A stretch of DNA of 64,000 nt from JAJFKB01 sp965230515 (GTDB lineage: Bacteria; Pseudomonadota; Gammaproteobacteria; Pseudomonadales; IMCC2047): NCBI GenBank assembly GCA_965230515.1, contig OZ246007.1:2356001-2420000 (forward strand). The letters are read 5' to 3'. Numbering within the stretch: the stretch's first letter is position 1; the number at the start of each line of letters is the position of its first letter. Positions 32,490 through 41,588 of the stretch are shown piece by piece. The translations under genes were made by a program, and so were the position numbers. The notes below the pieces were generated by a model. It had not been told where the DNA came from, did not search any database, and saw nothing but the letters and a program-made list of their open reading frames with translations.

Positions 32490-34943
32490 ATGGTGGTTGA
32501 ACTGAAGAATAGAAAACGAACCCCCCTTGGGCAGTTGTCTGTATGCATTGCCGCGGTGAGCGTGGCTATTGGAGTTGAGCCTGTGGTGGCGGATGAAAAG
32601 TCGAGACTGACCATAGAGGAGGTCGTGGTCACCGCTCGAAAACGCGAGGAGAGTTTGCAGGATACGCCAATAGCAGTATCGGCTTTCACCGGAGAGGGGC
32701 TGGAAATTCGCGGTGTCACTGATCTATCCAGTCTGGACAATTTTTCGCCTAACCTGGTGTTAAATCGTTCGCCGAGTAATTCCGGTGTAACCAACGCTGC
32801 GGTTTACATACGTGGTATCGGCCAGAATGACTTTACACCGGTGATCGATCCGGGGGTGGGTATCTATGTTGATGGTGTGTACCTGGGTCGTTCTGTCGGC
32901 GGTGTGCTGGATCTGGTGGATCTGGAGCGAGTTGAGGTTTTGCGTGGTCCGCAGGGAACACTGTTTGGTAAAAACACTATTGGTGGGGCGGTCAGTTTGA
33001 CCACCAAGCGCCCAGGTGAGGAGTTTGGCGGTAAGGTAAGTGTGAAGGTTGGAACCGATGATCGCCTCAATGTGCAGGGCAGTTTGAATATGCCGATCAG
33101 TGAAAACCTGTTAACGCGAGTATCGATCGCTTCCTTTAATCAGGATGGTCATGTCGAGCGGGTTTTTGATGGTACGGACCTGGGTGATGATGACACCATC
33201 GCGGCAAGATTATCTGCGCTTTGGATTGCCAGTGATAACCTGGAGGTCACTTTTTCCTTTGATTACTCAGAGGATGATGAAAATGGCCCTGCCCTGGTGA
33301 CTACAGGTATAGAGCCTATCAACTCAGGCTTTTTCGGCCCCGGAGGCGCACCCTCAATGACGTTGGCCCAGAATACCATAGCCGCTCAGTTGGCGGAGCC
33401 TGGAGGAATTGCACCGGGAGGTACCTTCTTTGATCCGGTTGCGCCGTTCCCCTTTAATTTTGGCGCGTGCTTTGAGCCGGCCAATCTGAATAATCCAGCC
33501 TGTTTTAATCAGCGCTATATTCAGCCTGAGGAGGGTACCAAAAACTTCGGTACCGATCCGACCAAATCAGAACTTGAGGTTTGGGGGGCATCGGTCACGG
33601 TAGATTGGGAGATCAACGATAATCTAACTTTCAAATCCATTACCGCATTTCGTACCTTTGATGGAGAATTTTTTAATGACAATGACGGCGCTCCACAGAA
33701 AGTCTCCGAGTTGATTGATATTTTCGAGCAAGACCAGTTCAGCCAGGAGTTTCAATTGCTGGGTACAGCCTTTGATGACCGCCTGGAGTGGATTGTCGGT
33801 GCCTACTATTTTGAGGAAGATGGAAAAAACATTAACCCGGTACGTTTCTCTCAGGTTCATATTCAGTCGGGAGGGTTTTTTGACAGCGATTCCTGGGCGG
33901 TTTTTGGTCAGGGAACCTACGAGGTTACGGACAAGCTGAGTGTGACCATCGGCCTGCGTTATACCGAAGACACCAAACGCTACCTGCCGGACCAGTTTTT
34001 TGAATTCTTCCCGATTGGACCGTTACCCCTGCCACCTTGTCCGGGAACGGGCCTTCCCTGCGGTGTTGGTGACCGGGTATTGCCCTACGTAGAAGAAACC
34101 ACCAGCGCTGAAGAAGTGACGCCGATGGTAAACCTGGCCTATCGCTGGAACGACAGCTTTATGACCTACCTGACCTACTCTGAAGGTTTCAAAGGTGGTG
34201 GTTTTACCCAGCGAATATTCCCGCCGGAAGCCAGTCTGCCCGATTTTGATCCGGAGTTTGTGAAGTCCTATGAGATTGGCTTTAAATATGATGGCTGGGA
34301 TAACAGATTGCGTCTGAACGGTGCGGTATTCTTCACCGATTACACGGATATTCAACTGTTGGTGGCAGACCCGACCCGTGTCGGGCCTTTTGTGACTAAT
34401 GCGGGAGATGCTGAAATTAAAGGTATTGAGCTGGAGTTGTTGCTGGCCCCCGCAGAAAGCTGGTTGATTAGCGCAAGTTTGGGTTATCTTGATCCGGAAC
34501 GAACCAAGGTTGGTACCGGTGTGCAAGGGTTAACCAAAAGCAGCCGGTTTGAATATGTCTCAGATTTGAACGCGAATATCCAGATCACCAAAGAGATTGA
34601 TCTCGGTGATCGTGGAACCCTGATGCCCCGGATTGAATGGTCCTATCGTTCAGAGTTTGGCACCAATGCCAATAACGTACCCTATGATGGCCCCAAGGCG
34701 GTGTTGGCTCCCTTTGATATCGGTATTCCAAGCCCGGCACAGTTTCAGGACGATTATGATATTTTCAATGCCAGTATTCGCTGGGATGCGGCTAATTCCG
34801 ATATGTCGGTTACGGCTGGTGTAGAAAATATTGGTGATGAGGAGTACAAGGAGTTCGGTAACCAGCAGGATGCATTTGGATTTACCGCGGAGATCTTTAA
34901 TCGTGGTCGCCAGTGGTATGTGGAAGCAACCTATGAGTTTTAG
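32490..34943 (+). CDS. TonB-dependent outer-membrane receptor
   Basis: 817 residues. Signal peptide (about 1-34), TonB box I-E-E-V-V-V-T-A, plug domain (about 55-165, with I-R-G-I-G-Q-N-D-F and V-E-V-L-R-G-P-Q-G-T-L-F-G-K-N-T-I-G-G-A), then a 22-strand-type barrel ending in Tyr-Glu-Phe. The plug and barrel style (R-K-R-E-E-S-L-Q-D) is that of the large receptor class of marine heterotrophs that take up oligomers, aromatics or other non-siderophore substrates. Substrate unknown. Followed by a terminator, then a convergent AraC gene. Confidence 0.93.
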   Translation: MVVELKNRKRTPLGQLSVCIAAVSVAIGVEPVVADEKSRLTIEEVVVTARKREESLQDTPIAVSAFTGEGLEIRGVTDLSSLDNFSPNLVLNRSPSNSGVTNAAVYIRGIGQNDFTPVIDPGVGIYVDGVYLGRSVGGVLDLVDLERVEVLRGPQGTLFGKNTIGGAVSLTTKRPGEEFGGKVSVKVGTDDRLNVQGSLNMPISENLLTRVSIASFNQDGHVERVFDGTDLGDDDTIAARLSALWIASDNLEVTFSFDYSEDDENGPALVTTGIEPINSGFFGPGGAPSMTLAQNTIAAQLAEPGGIAPGGTFFDPVAPFPFNFGACFEPANLNNPACFNQRYIQPEEGTKNFGTDPTKSELEVWGASVTVDWEINDNLTFKSITAFRTFDGEFFNDNDGAPQKVSELIDIFEQDQFSQEFQLLGTAFDDRLEWIVGAYYFEEDGKNINPVRFSQVHIQSGGFFDSDSWAVFGQGTYEVTDKLSVTIGLRYTEDTKRYLPDQFFEFFPIGPLPLPPCPGTGLPCGVGDRVLPYVEETTSAEEVTPMVNLAYRWNDSFMTYLTYSEGFKGGGFTQRIFPPEASLPDFDPEFVKSYEIGFKYDGWDNRLRLNGAVFFTDYTDIQLLVADPTRVGPFVTNAGDAEIKGIELELLLAPAESWLISASLGYLDPERTKVGTGVQGLTKSSRFEYVSDLNANIQITKEIDLGDRGTLMPRIEWSYRSEFGTNANNVPYDGPKAVLAPFDIGIPSPAQFQDDYDIFNASIRWDAANSDMSVTAGVENIGDEEYKEFGNQQDAFGFTAEIFNRGRQWYVEATYEF

Positions 34944-34970
34944 CAGCTCTTAAACCTATTCTGCCCACTC

Positions 34971-35008
34971 AAAGGGGATGGCTGTTAAAGTCATTCCCTT
35001 TTTTTTTA
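34971..35008 (+). terminator. Intrinsic terminator of the TonB-dependent receptor
   Basis: AAAGGGGATG (34971-34980) pairs with CATTCCCTTT (34992-35001) with one G:U around an 11-base loop, followed by T residues to 35008. Confidence 0.8.
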
Positions 35009-35050
35009 CTCAGAAAAAAGGGCGCTGATTGTTGGGGGGTTTGAGTTTGG

Positions 35051-36040
35051 CTATTTTTTCAATGTCTCAGAGGGCAGGCAGTGATACCGCTGTTGATAAT
35101 AGTGCGCATAACGTCCGAAACTGGTGATTCCCTGTTCCAGCATGATGTCGGTGGTTTTACTGGTGGGGTCGGCCAGCATCAGTGCCTGATGCAGCCTTTG
35201 CAGGCGGCGTCCACGAATGTATTCGGCGGGTGATATGCCTTCAAACTGACGAAATCCGTTTTGCAACGTGCGAGCGCTTACGCCGACAAATTCGGCAACA
35301 CTGGCCAGGCTGATAAAGTCGGTAAGATTCTCTTCTATAAAATCCTTTGCCTGACGCACGTGCCAGGGAACCGGATTGTGCGCTCCATTGCGTAACAGCT
35401 CGGTATAGCTGTGTTGAAACATCGAGATCAGAATCGACATCAGCAGGTTCTTATATTGCTCAACAATCTGCTTGTGGGCAAACATCTGTGGTACGGTTCG
35501 GGCTTGTAAAAACAGGCTGTCGAGTGTTTGAATCAGTGCCGCTCCCGCGGCCGACTGGCTTGCTGTCTCGGTCTGAAAAACCAGTGGTGCGTGGATATCA
35601 TGTCCAATCAGCCTTTGCAGATGTGCTTCCAGTGTTTCCCGGTCAAAACGAATATTCAGATGTCGGGTGTCCTGTTCCATATAGACATAGGAGAGCGCGG
35701 AAGGGGAAGAGATTGAGATAGTCTCCGGGGTGCTCCTGGTCTGGACTTTGCCATAATGCAGTTCCGCATAGCCGGATACCGGGATGTGCACCAGATAAAA
35801 ATCTGGAGCGGCATCGGGTCTGACCTCAACCGTTGCCCCATAAGCCAGATCCAGTACGGAAAAGTCGCCCAGCAGGTGTCCCAATATATGGGTGTTGACC
35901 GTATGCTTCGCCTGAGCCACTTTCATTCGGTGGGGCCACAGATGATTGCCCACCATGTCCACCGTTTCCTCTATATCATGGGATTCGAGGGTGTGCTCGT
36001 TGATCCTTACCCGCTTTTTTTCGCTAACAACCAGAGTCAA
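35051..36040 (-). CDS. AraC-family transcriptional regulator
   Basis: 329 residues. An N-terminal cupin-like ligand domain of the AraC_binding_2 type (about 45-200) is followed by the double HTH (about 230-325), with A-K-D-F-I-E-E-N, S-A-R-T-L-Q-N-G-F and G-I-T-S-F-G-R-Y-A-H-Y-Y. Members of this group activate genes for aromatic or alcohol use. It is divergent from the PQQ alcohol dehydrogenase across a 248-base region with inverted repeats, so it probably controls that gene and perhaps the receptor upstream. Confidence 0.9.
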   Translation of the reverse strand: MTLVVSEKKRVRINEHTLESHDIEETVDMVGNHLWPHRMKVAQAKHTVNTHILGHLLGDFSVLDLAYGATVEVRPDAAPDFYLVHIPVSGYAELHYGKVQTRSTPETISISSPSALSYVYMEQDTRHLNIRFDRETLEAHLQRLIGHDIHAPLVFQTETASQSAAGAALIQTLDSLFLQARTVPQMFAHKQIVEQYKNLLMSILISMFQHSYTELLRNGAHNPVPWHVRQAKDFIEENLTDFISLASVAEFVGVSARTLQNGFRQFEGISPAEYIRGRRLQRLHQALMLADPTSKTTDIMLEQGITSFGRYAHYYQQRYHCLPSETLKK

Positions 36041-36052
36041 GTGTATGTCCTC

Positions 36053-36154
36053 TTACCGATATCGTAGCGGTGATTCGACCTCTAATGAATCATCGGTAAC
36101 CATAGTACAACTATTTTGCAGATGAATCCAAATGCGGCTTGGTGTGTCGAATCA
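36053..36154. promoter_or_regulatory. Nested inverted repeats between the AraC gene and the PQQ dehydrogenase
   Basis: TTACCGAT at 36053-36060 and ATCGGTAA at 36092-36099 are perfect complements; inside them TGATTC (36071-36076) mirrors GAATCA (36087-36092). The 8-mer TGATTCGA at 36071-36078 also has an exact inverted copy, TCGAATCA, at 36147-36154. Several copies of one half-site in a divergent gap next to an AraC gene suggest operators. Confidence 0.45.
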
Positions 36155-36288
36155 GGGATTTCTTAAGTTTTCCTGAAAGGGATAGCCGTTGCGCCTAATG
36201 AATATTGAGCAGTCGCTTGCTTCTTTATAATAATGCGATCGGTCCCGGTTACGACATCCATGTTGGTTGTTTGGGTTACGGAGAACAA

Positions 36289-38442
36289 ATGCAGCGAATG
36301 AAAATTTTGCGTCAACAAGGTGGAGCATTATTTGCGCGCGCTGCCTCGGTGTTCCTGCTATCGGCAGCCATCTCCTGTAGCTGGCAGGCAGATAATATTC
36401 AAACAAAAAAAAGTACACCGGCACAGGTGACTGCATCACGCATTATCAATGCTGATCAGGAGCCGCAAAACTGGTTGTCTCATGGTCGCACCTATGATGA
36501 GCAACGCTATAGCCCGCTTCGGCAGATTAATGAAAGTAACATTCATAGAATGGGTTTGGACTGGTTTTTCGATTTTGAGACGCGAAGAGGAATGGAAGCC
36601 ACGCCATTGGTGGTGGATGGCATATTATATGTATCCGGCAGTTGGAGCCAAGTATATGCGTTGAATGCAAAGACCGGTGAGCTGTTGTGGCAGTATGACC
36701 CCAAAGTGCCGCCAAGCTGGGCGGTGAATCTCTGTTGTGATGTGGTTAACCGCGGTGTTGCTGCGTGGCAGGGTAGGATTTATGTTGGCACACTGGATGG
36801 GCGGCTGGTGGCGTTGAATGCACAAACCGGAACGGTAGACTGGTCGGTGCAAACCACACCTACCGATAAACCCTATTCCATCACCGGTGCGCCCAGGATA
36901 GTGAAGGGTAAAGTCATTATTGGTAATGGCGGAGCTGAATTGGGAGTGCGTGGTTTTGTTTCAGCCTATGATGCACAAACCGGCGAACTTGTATGGCGTT
37001 TTTATACGGTGCCGGGCAATCCCAAAGAGCCTTTCGAGCAACCGGAACTGGCGCAGGCCGCTAAAACCTGGAAAGGCGGTGAATGGTGGAAGGTTGGCGG
37101 AGGCGGCACGGCATGGGACTCAATCGCTTATGACCCTGAATTGGATTTATTATATTTTGGTGTCGGTAATGGTTCGCCGTGGAGTCGAAAGCTCAGAAGC
37201 CCCGGAGGTGGTGATAACCTTTTTCTCTCTTCCATAGTGGCGGTGCGGCCGGACACCGGTGAGTATGTCTGGCACTATCAGACCACACCGGGAGACAGCT
37301 GGGATTACACGGCCACGCAGCATATGATTTTGGCGGAACTACAAATTAATGGTCGGCAGCGCAAAGTGATTATGCAGGCGCCTAAGAACGGATTCTTCTA
37401 CGTGCTGGATCGTAAGACTGGTGAATTTATTTCAGCTGAGGCGTTTGTTGAGGTCAATTGGGCCACTCACGTCGACCGCAAAACGGGTAGGCCGGAAATT
37501 AAAAGTGACGCCTACTATGGCAAGGATAAACCATTCCTGGCGATGCCTGGGCCTGCGGGTGGGCATACCTGGCAGCCGATGAGCTACAATCCTGATGCCG
37601 GACTGGTGTATCTGCCTGCCATGAATACAGCTTATCCCTATCAATTGGAGAATGACTTCCAGTACAGTACCTTTGGCTGGAATACCGGGATTAATGATCT
37701 GGTGGCCGCGATGCCGGAAGATGAAGCGCAACGCAAAGCATTGAAAGCGATGTTAACCGGCTATCTTGTAGCCTGGGATCCAATTCAGCAAAAACCCAGG
37801 TGGCAGGTGAAGCAGCCGAATATCTGGAATGGAGGTGTGCTGTCAACCGCAACTAACCTGGTATTTCAAGGTAATGGAGCTGGCTATTTCAATGCCTATA
37901 CCGCAGACGAGGGGCAGCAGATCTGGACCTTTTTTACGCAAACAGGTGTGATGGCAGCACCGATCAGCTATGAGGTCGAAGGTGAACAGTATATTGCTGT
38001 AAGCGCCGGCTGGGGAGGCGGGGTGCCGCTCATTATCGGTGGTATGCTAAATCAAGCTGCCAATCAAAATGTCAGTCGGCTGCTGGTGTTTAAGCTGGAT
38101 GGTGAGCGGAGGTTGCCCGAGTTAAAAACAACCTTGAAAACACTGGATCCTCCTCAGCAAACAGCGTCCCCGGAAACCATAGAATGGGGTAAGGCCCAGT
38201 ACCACAAGTACTGTGGCGCCTGTCATGGTAACAGTGCTATCAGTGGTGGTATCTTGCCTGACCTGAGATACACGCAGATGCATTCGGTCTGGAATCAGGT
38301 CGTTTTGGAAGGCTCGCTCGAATCCAGAGGTATGGTTGCCTTTGATGCGGTGCTCTCTCTAACGGATTCCGAGGCAATACAGGCTTACGTGATAGCGCGT
38401 GCTCACGCGGATAAAAAGAGTGTTGACGCTCAACATCACTGA
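36289..38442 (+). CDS. Quinohaemoprotein (PQQ and haem c) alcohol dehydrogenase
   Basis: Type II periplasmic alcohol dehydrogenase that oxidises alcohols to aldehydes and passes electrons to azurin or cytochrome. 717 residues from ATG 36289 (GGAG just upstream). Signal sequence (about 1-30, possibly a lipoprotein: A-I-S-C), eight-bladed PQQ propeller (about 50-600) with the vicinal disulfide C149-C150 and G-D-S-W-D339-Y-T, then a cytochrome c domain with C642-G-A-C-H646. The position two residues after Asp339 is Thr, not Asp, so a calcium rather than lanthanide enzyme is predicted. The longer frame from 36205 lacks a credible signal. Confidence 0.92.
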   Translation: MQRMKILRQQGGALFARAASVFLLSAAISCSWQADNIQTKKSTPAQVTASRIINADQEPQNWLSHGRTYDEQRYSPLRQINESNIHRMGLDWFFDFETRRGMEATPLVVDGILYVSGSWSQVYALNAKTGELLWQYDPKVPPSWAVNLCCDVVNRGVAAWQGRIYVGTLDGRLVALNAQTGTVDWSVQTTPTDKPYSITGAPRIVKGKVIIGNGGAELGVRGFVSAYDAQTGELVWRFYTVPGNPKEPFEQPELAQAAKTWKGGEWWKVGGGGTAWDSIAYDPELDLLYFGVGNGSPWSRKLRSPGGGDNLFLSSIVAVRPDTGEYVWHYQTTPGDSWDYTATQHMILAELQINGRQRKVIMQAPKNGFFYVLDRKTGEFISAEAFVEVNWATHVDRKTGRPEIKSDAYYGKDKPFLAMPGPAGGHTWQPMSYNPDAGLVYLPAMNTAYPYQLENDFQYSTFGWNTGINDLVAAMPEDEAQRKALKAMLTGYLVAWDPIQQKPRWQVKQPNIWNGGVLSTATNLVFQGNGAGYFNAYTADEGQQIWTFFTQTGVMAAPISYEVEGEQYIAVSAGWGGGVPLIIGGMLNQAANQNVSRLLVFKLDGERRLPELKTTLKTLDPPQQTASPETIEWGKAQYHKYCGACHGNSAISGGILPDLRYTQMHSVWNQVVLEGSLESRGMVAFDAVLSLTDSEAIQAYVIARAHADKKSVDAQHH

Positions 38443-38545
38443 AAAAAGCCAAGTGTTTGATCAATTGAGATTCCTGTCTTGGGCTGTATAAAATTTGTGC
38501 AGTTGATGTACAATGTGTGCCCGTTTTTCAACTGAGTGGTAAAAG

Positions 38546-39886
38546 ATGAAACCCGAATTGTTATCTCCTGCAGGCACCTACAAAAGCATGCGCTATGCGT
38601 TTGCCTATGGCGCTGACGCGGTCTATGCAGGTCAGCCTCGTTATAGCCTCAGGGTCAGAAACAACGAGTTTAATCACCTGGATATTATGGCCGAAGCCGT
38701 TGCCGAGGCGCATCAACAGGGTAAACAGTTCTATATTGCCAGTAACATCTCACCCCATAACAATAAAGTGAAAACCTATCTGCGAGATATGGAGCCGGTG
38801 ATCGCCATGCAGCCGGATGCGCTGATTATGTCTGATCCCGGTCTGATCATGCTGGTGCGGGAGAAATGGCCGGAAATGCCGATTCATCTTTCGGTTCAGG
38901 CAAATGCCGTGAACTACGCAACGGTTAAATTCTGGTATCAGCAGGGCGTGAGTCGGGTGATCCTGTCCCGTGAACTGTCTTTGGATGAGGTTGCGGAAAT
39001 ACGAGCAGAGTGTCCTGAGATGGAGCTGGAAGTGTTCGTCCACGGTGCTCTCTGCATCGCTTACTCCGGGCGCTGCCTGCTGTCCGGCTATATGAATCAT
39101 CGTGATCCCAATCAGGGTGCCTGCACCAATGCCTGTCGCTGGAAATATGATGCGCATGAGGCGACGGAAACGGAAACGGGAGACCTGATGCCCGTCAATG
39201 GTAGTGTTCAGCAAGCTGTTCCGGAAACTGTTGACAGTACCGTCGAGGAAACACCGGTGATGCTGCTTGAAGAGCAGGGGCGTCCTGGCGAACTGATGCC
39301 GGCTTTTGAAGATGAGCACGGCACCTATATTATGAACTCCAAAGATCTAAGAGCCGTACAGCATGTGCCGCGTTTTGTGGAGATGGGTGTGGCCTCATTA
39401 AAAATAGAAGGGCGAACCAAGTCACACTACTATGTCGCGAGGACTGCACAGGTCTATCGTCATGCCATTGATAGTGCCGTGGCGGGCAAACCCTTTGATA
39501 TGAATCTGATGGCCGAACTCGACCATCTGGCCAACCGTGGTTATACCGAAGGCTTTTATCGACGGCATGTGCCCCAGGATTACCAGAACTACAAACAGGG
39601 TGCATCGGTCAACCCGAATCAGCAGTTTGTGGGCGAGGTATCGGAAGTTGATACCGATCAGGGGTGGTTGACGATAACAGTGAAAAACCGTTTTGAAAAA
39701 GGAGATACGCTGGAATTGATAACACCTCAAGGTAACCATACCTTTAACCTGGAACACCTCGAAAACCAGAAAGGTGAAGCTGTCAGTGCGGCGCCGGGTT
39801 CGGGTCATATCGTGCGTATGCCTCTGCCTGTCGCGATGGACCTGGCAGAAGATGGCGGGCATGCCATGCTGATGCGCTATATGTAA
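38546..39886 (+). CDS. trhP: tRNA 5-hydroxyuridine modification protein TrhP (YegQ, U32 family)
   Basis: 446-residue U32-family protein. In E. coli TrhP (YegQ) is needed for prephenate-dependent hydroxylation of tRNA U34, the first step towards cmo5U. It begins K-P-E-L-L-S-P-A-G and has the U32 signature E-V-F-V-H-G-A-L-C-I-A-Y-S-G-R-C and later cysteines in G-A-C-T-N-A-C-R-W, likely iron-sulfur ligands. A roughly 60-residue acidic insert (about 205-265) is variable in the family. slyX follows 21 bases later. Confidence 0.92.
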   Translation: MKPELLSPAGTYKSMRYAFAYGADAVYAGQPRYSLRVRNNEFNHLDIMAEAVAEAHQQGKQFYIASNISPHNNKVKTYLRDMEPVIAMQPDALIMSDPGLIMLVREKWPEMPIHLSVQANAVNYATVKFWYQQGVSRVILSRELSLDEVAEIRAECPEMELEVFVHGALCIAYSGRCLLSGYMNHRDPNQGACTNACRWKYDAHEATETETGDLMPVNGSVQQAVPETVDSTVEETPVMLLEEQGRPGELMPAFEDEHGTYIMNSKDLRAVQHVPRFVEMGVASLKIEGRTKSHYYVARTAQVYRHAIDSAVAGKPFDMNLMAELDHLANRGYTEGFYRRHVPQDYQNYKQGASVNPNQQFVGEVSEVDTDQGWLTITVKNRFEKGDTLELITPQGNHTFNLEHLENQKGEAVSAAPGSGHIVRMPLPVAMDLAEDGGHAMLMRYM

Positions 39887-39907
39887 TATCTTGAAAAGGC
39901 AGCGATA

Positions 39908-40114
39908 ATGGATGAAGAACGTTTAGTCGATATAGAAACCAAGGTTGCCTATCAGGAGGATACGGTACAGGCGCTTAATGATGCGCTTTGTCAGCAGCAG
40001 CGCATGATTGACCAACTGGAAGCCAAGGTAAAATTGCTGTCAGAAAAAATGGGTGAATTAGCTGAAACGGTGCCTGGTGACAAAGACAAGCATGAGGTGC
40101 CGCCGCATTATTGA
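39908..40114 (+). CDS. slyX: SlyX family protein
   Basis: 68 residues, almost entirely a coiled-coil of acidic and Leu/Gln-rich heptads, ending in the family's Pro-Pro-His-Tyr tail. Function unknown; SlyX proteins are small cytoplasmic proteins widespread in gammaproteobacteria. Likely co-transcribed with trhP. Confidence 0.9.
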   Translation: MDEERLVDIETKVAYQEDTVQALNDALCQQQRMIDQLEAKVKLLSEKMGELAETVPGDKDKHEVPPHY

Positions 40115-40194
40115 AATCACTTGCGCCTGATAAGCAAAAGAGGAGCAGCTAAGGCTTTTCATTTGACTCCCCCGACTTTCAGGATGCTTGCCCG

Positions 40195-41415
40195 TCAGGG
40201 AGCGAAGCGAATTCGGGTGCGTGCTAACGCGATATCCGGTTTGGCATCGCCAAATTCGGCGCTATATTTCCATTTCTTTATTGTTTCGAGAGCAGCTTTG
40301 TCAAAAATGTGTTCTGGCATCGCGCTGATAACTTTAGGGTCGACCACTACTCCATCGGTATCGATATTGTATTCCACCACCACGTAGCCAACACGGTTGT
40401 AACTGATCGAATCAGGATACTTGGGCACCACTTTGTTAACCAACCTGTAGTATTTAAAATTATCGGATAGTCTGACAACACGCTGCTCTTCTGTTTCCTG
40501 CGGTTTTGCTAAATGCTCCGCTGTCTTTTTCTCTTCCAAAGCCTTTTGCTGGCGCTCTTCCTCTGCTTTGATCATAGCTATAAGTTGCTGCTCTTTGGTA
40601 TCGGCCGCCAGTTGATTGGATGCGATACATGCTTTGATCTCTTTCTTTAGTCCAGCCACCTTTTTTGTCTGTTCCGGGCTGAGAGAGCGGTTTGATTCCA
40701 GTAGTGAGCGGTTGGGAGTGTCTTTGTCTCGTGCCCGGACTTTACCGATATCTTGCTTCAGTTGGCTAATGTGACGCTTGTCCAGAGGTTGATCATCGAT
40801 GGCCAGCGACTGGCAAATGCCCAGTGTTTTCTTCAAGTACGCCAAGGACTGTTGTAGCTGTTGTTTTGTTTCTTTGGAGCGACGATAGGCAACTTCGATA
40901 TCCTGCGCGATTCTTTCGCATCGGCGTACCTCTGTTTTTACGGAAAAGACCTCCAGTATTACATCACTGGTGGAAACTGCTTCATCTTTGTATTGCAGGT
41001 AACGGGAATAGGCTTTTTTCGCACGATCAAACTCGTTGTTTCTGAGGTGGTTTGCGGCCTCTCCGCAAGCTTCTGTTCCCTTGGCAATAATGGGTAGCGC
41101 CTCTGTTCGCGATATATCTGCACCTACTGCATTGCAATAGGTAATGACGCGCTCCACCTCGGGAGCTTTAGATTCTAGTACTTTGAGATCAATAGCTATC
41201 GCCTGTGATTTAAGGCTCTGGTAGTTTTTGTAGGCAGACTTCGCCTTGGACAAATCTTTGCGGCGCAGTAAAAGGGCGGATTGACATTCCGAATACCCCT
41301 TCAGCAACAGTTCTTGCGCTTTGGCATTTACGGCCCAGACTTTAGCGGGTGTTAGAATTACGCTTGCCAAACAAAGCGTGGCGATAGTCCCTGTTTTTAT
41401 TGTCAATGTGCTCAT
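40195..41415 (-). CDS. Secreted protein with Cys-containing repeats and a C-terminal TonB domain
   Basis: 406 residues. Signal peptide (about 1-28, ends V-W-A). Two similar units follow: about 35-97 (K-G-Y-S-E-C44 then K-A-K-S-A-Y-K-N-Y, ending T-Y-C94) and about 108-169 (K-G-T-E-A-C117 then R-A-K-K-A-Y-S-R-Y, ending R-R-C166). A charged Lys/Glu coiled-coil (about 175-315) leads to a TonB C-terminal domain (about 318-406, with P-K-Y-P and G-Y-V-V-V-E-Y). Unlike true TonB it has no Pro-rich arm, and the N-terminal helix looks cleavable. Role unknown; convergent with slyX. Confidence 0.75.
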   Translation of the reverse strand: MSTLTIKTGTIATLCLASVILTPAKVWAVNAKAQELLLKGYSECQSALLLRRKDLSKAKSAYKNYQSLKSQAIAIDLKVLESKAPEVERVITYCNAVGADISRTEALPIIAKGTEACGEAANHLRNNEFDRAKKAYSRYLQYKDEAVSTSDVILEVFSVKTEVRRCERIAQDIEVAYRRSKETKQQLQQSLAYLKKTLGICQSLAIDDQPLDKRHISQLKQDIGKVRARDKDTPNRSLLESNRSLSPEQTKKVAGLKKEIKACIASNQLAADTKEQQLIAMIKAEEERQQKALEEKKTAEHLAKPQETEEQRVVRLSDNFKYYRLVNKVVPKYPDSISYNRVGYVVVEYNIDTDGVVVDPKVISAMPEHIFDKAALETIKKWKYSAEFGDAKPDIALARTRIRFAP

Positions 41416-41455
41416 TCAAATTCCTGTATGTTGTCCTATTGGTAAGCGAATGTCA

Positions 41456-41468
41456 TAGGTGACACCTA
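41456..41468. repeat. 13-base palindrome upstream of the TonB-domain gene
   Basis: TAGGTG (41456-41461), central A, CACCTA (41463-41468). It lies 41 bases upstream of the start at 41415 in the 173-base gap before the phoR stop. Possibly an operator; too short to be sure. Confidence 0.3.
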
Positions 41469-41588
41469 ACAGGTTAAATCCTAGCTAAAATTATGAATTG
41501 TTCAAATTAATGTACAGATTAAGGTTTAATTTCACTAGGTCGGGGTTGAAATACAAGACAGGTATAGACCTCGATGGGATTATAGAGT

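Noticed and set aside
34023..34526. 167-residue minus-strand frame inside the TonB-dependent receptor gene
   Set aside because: Antisense to a clear receptor; composition is that of a shadow frame.
36205..36288. Longer N-terminus for the PQQ dehydrogenase
   Set aside because: The extra 28 residues do not form a signal peptide, while ATG 36289 has GGAG upstream and is followed by a good signal.
36289..38442. Lanthanide-dependent PQQ dehydrogenase
   Set aside because: The lanthanide-coordinating Asp two residues after the catalytic Asp is Thr here, so a calcium type is more likely.
38750..39319. 189-residue minus-strand frame inside trhP
   Set aside because: Entirely opposite a conserved gene and without family features.
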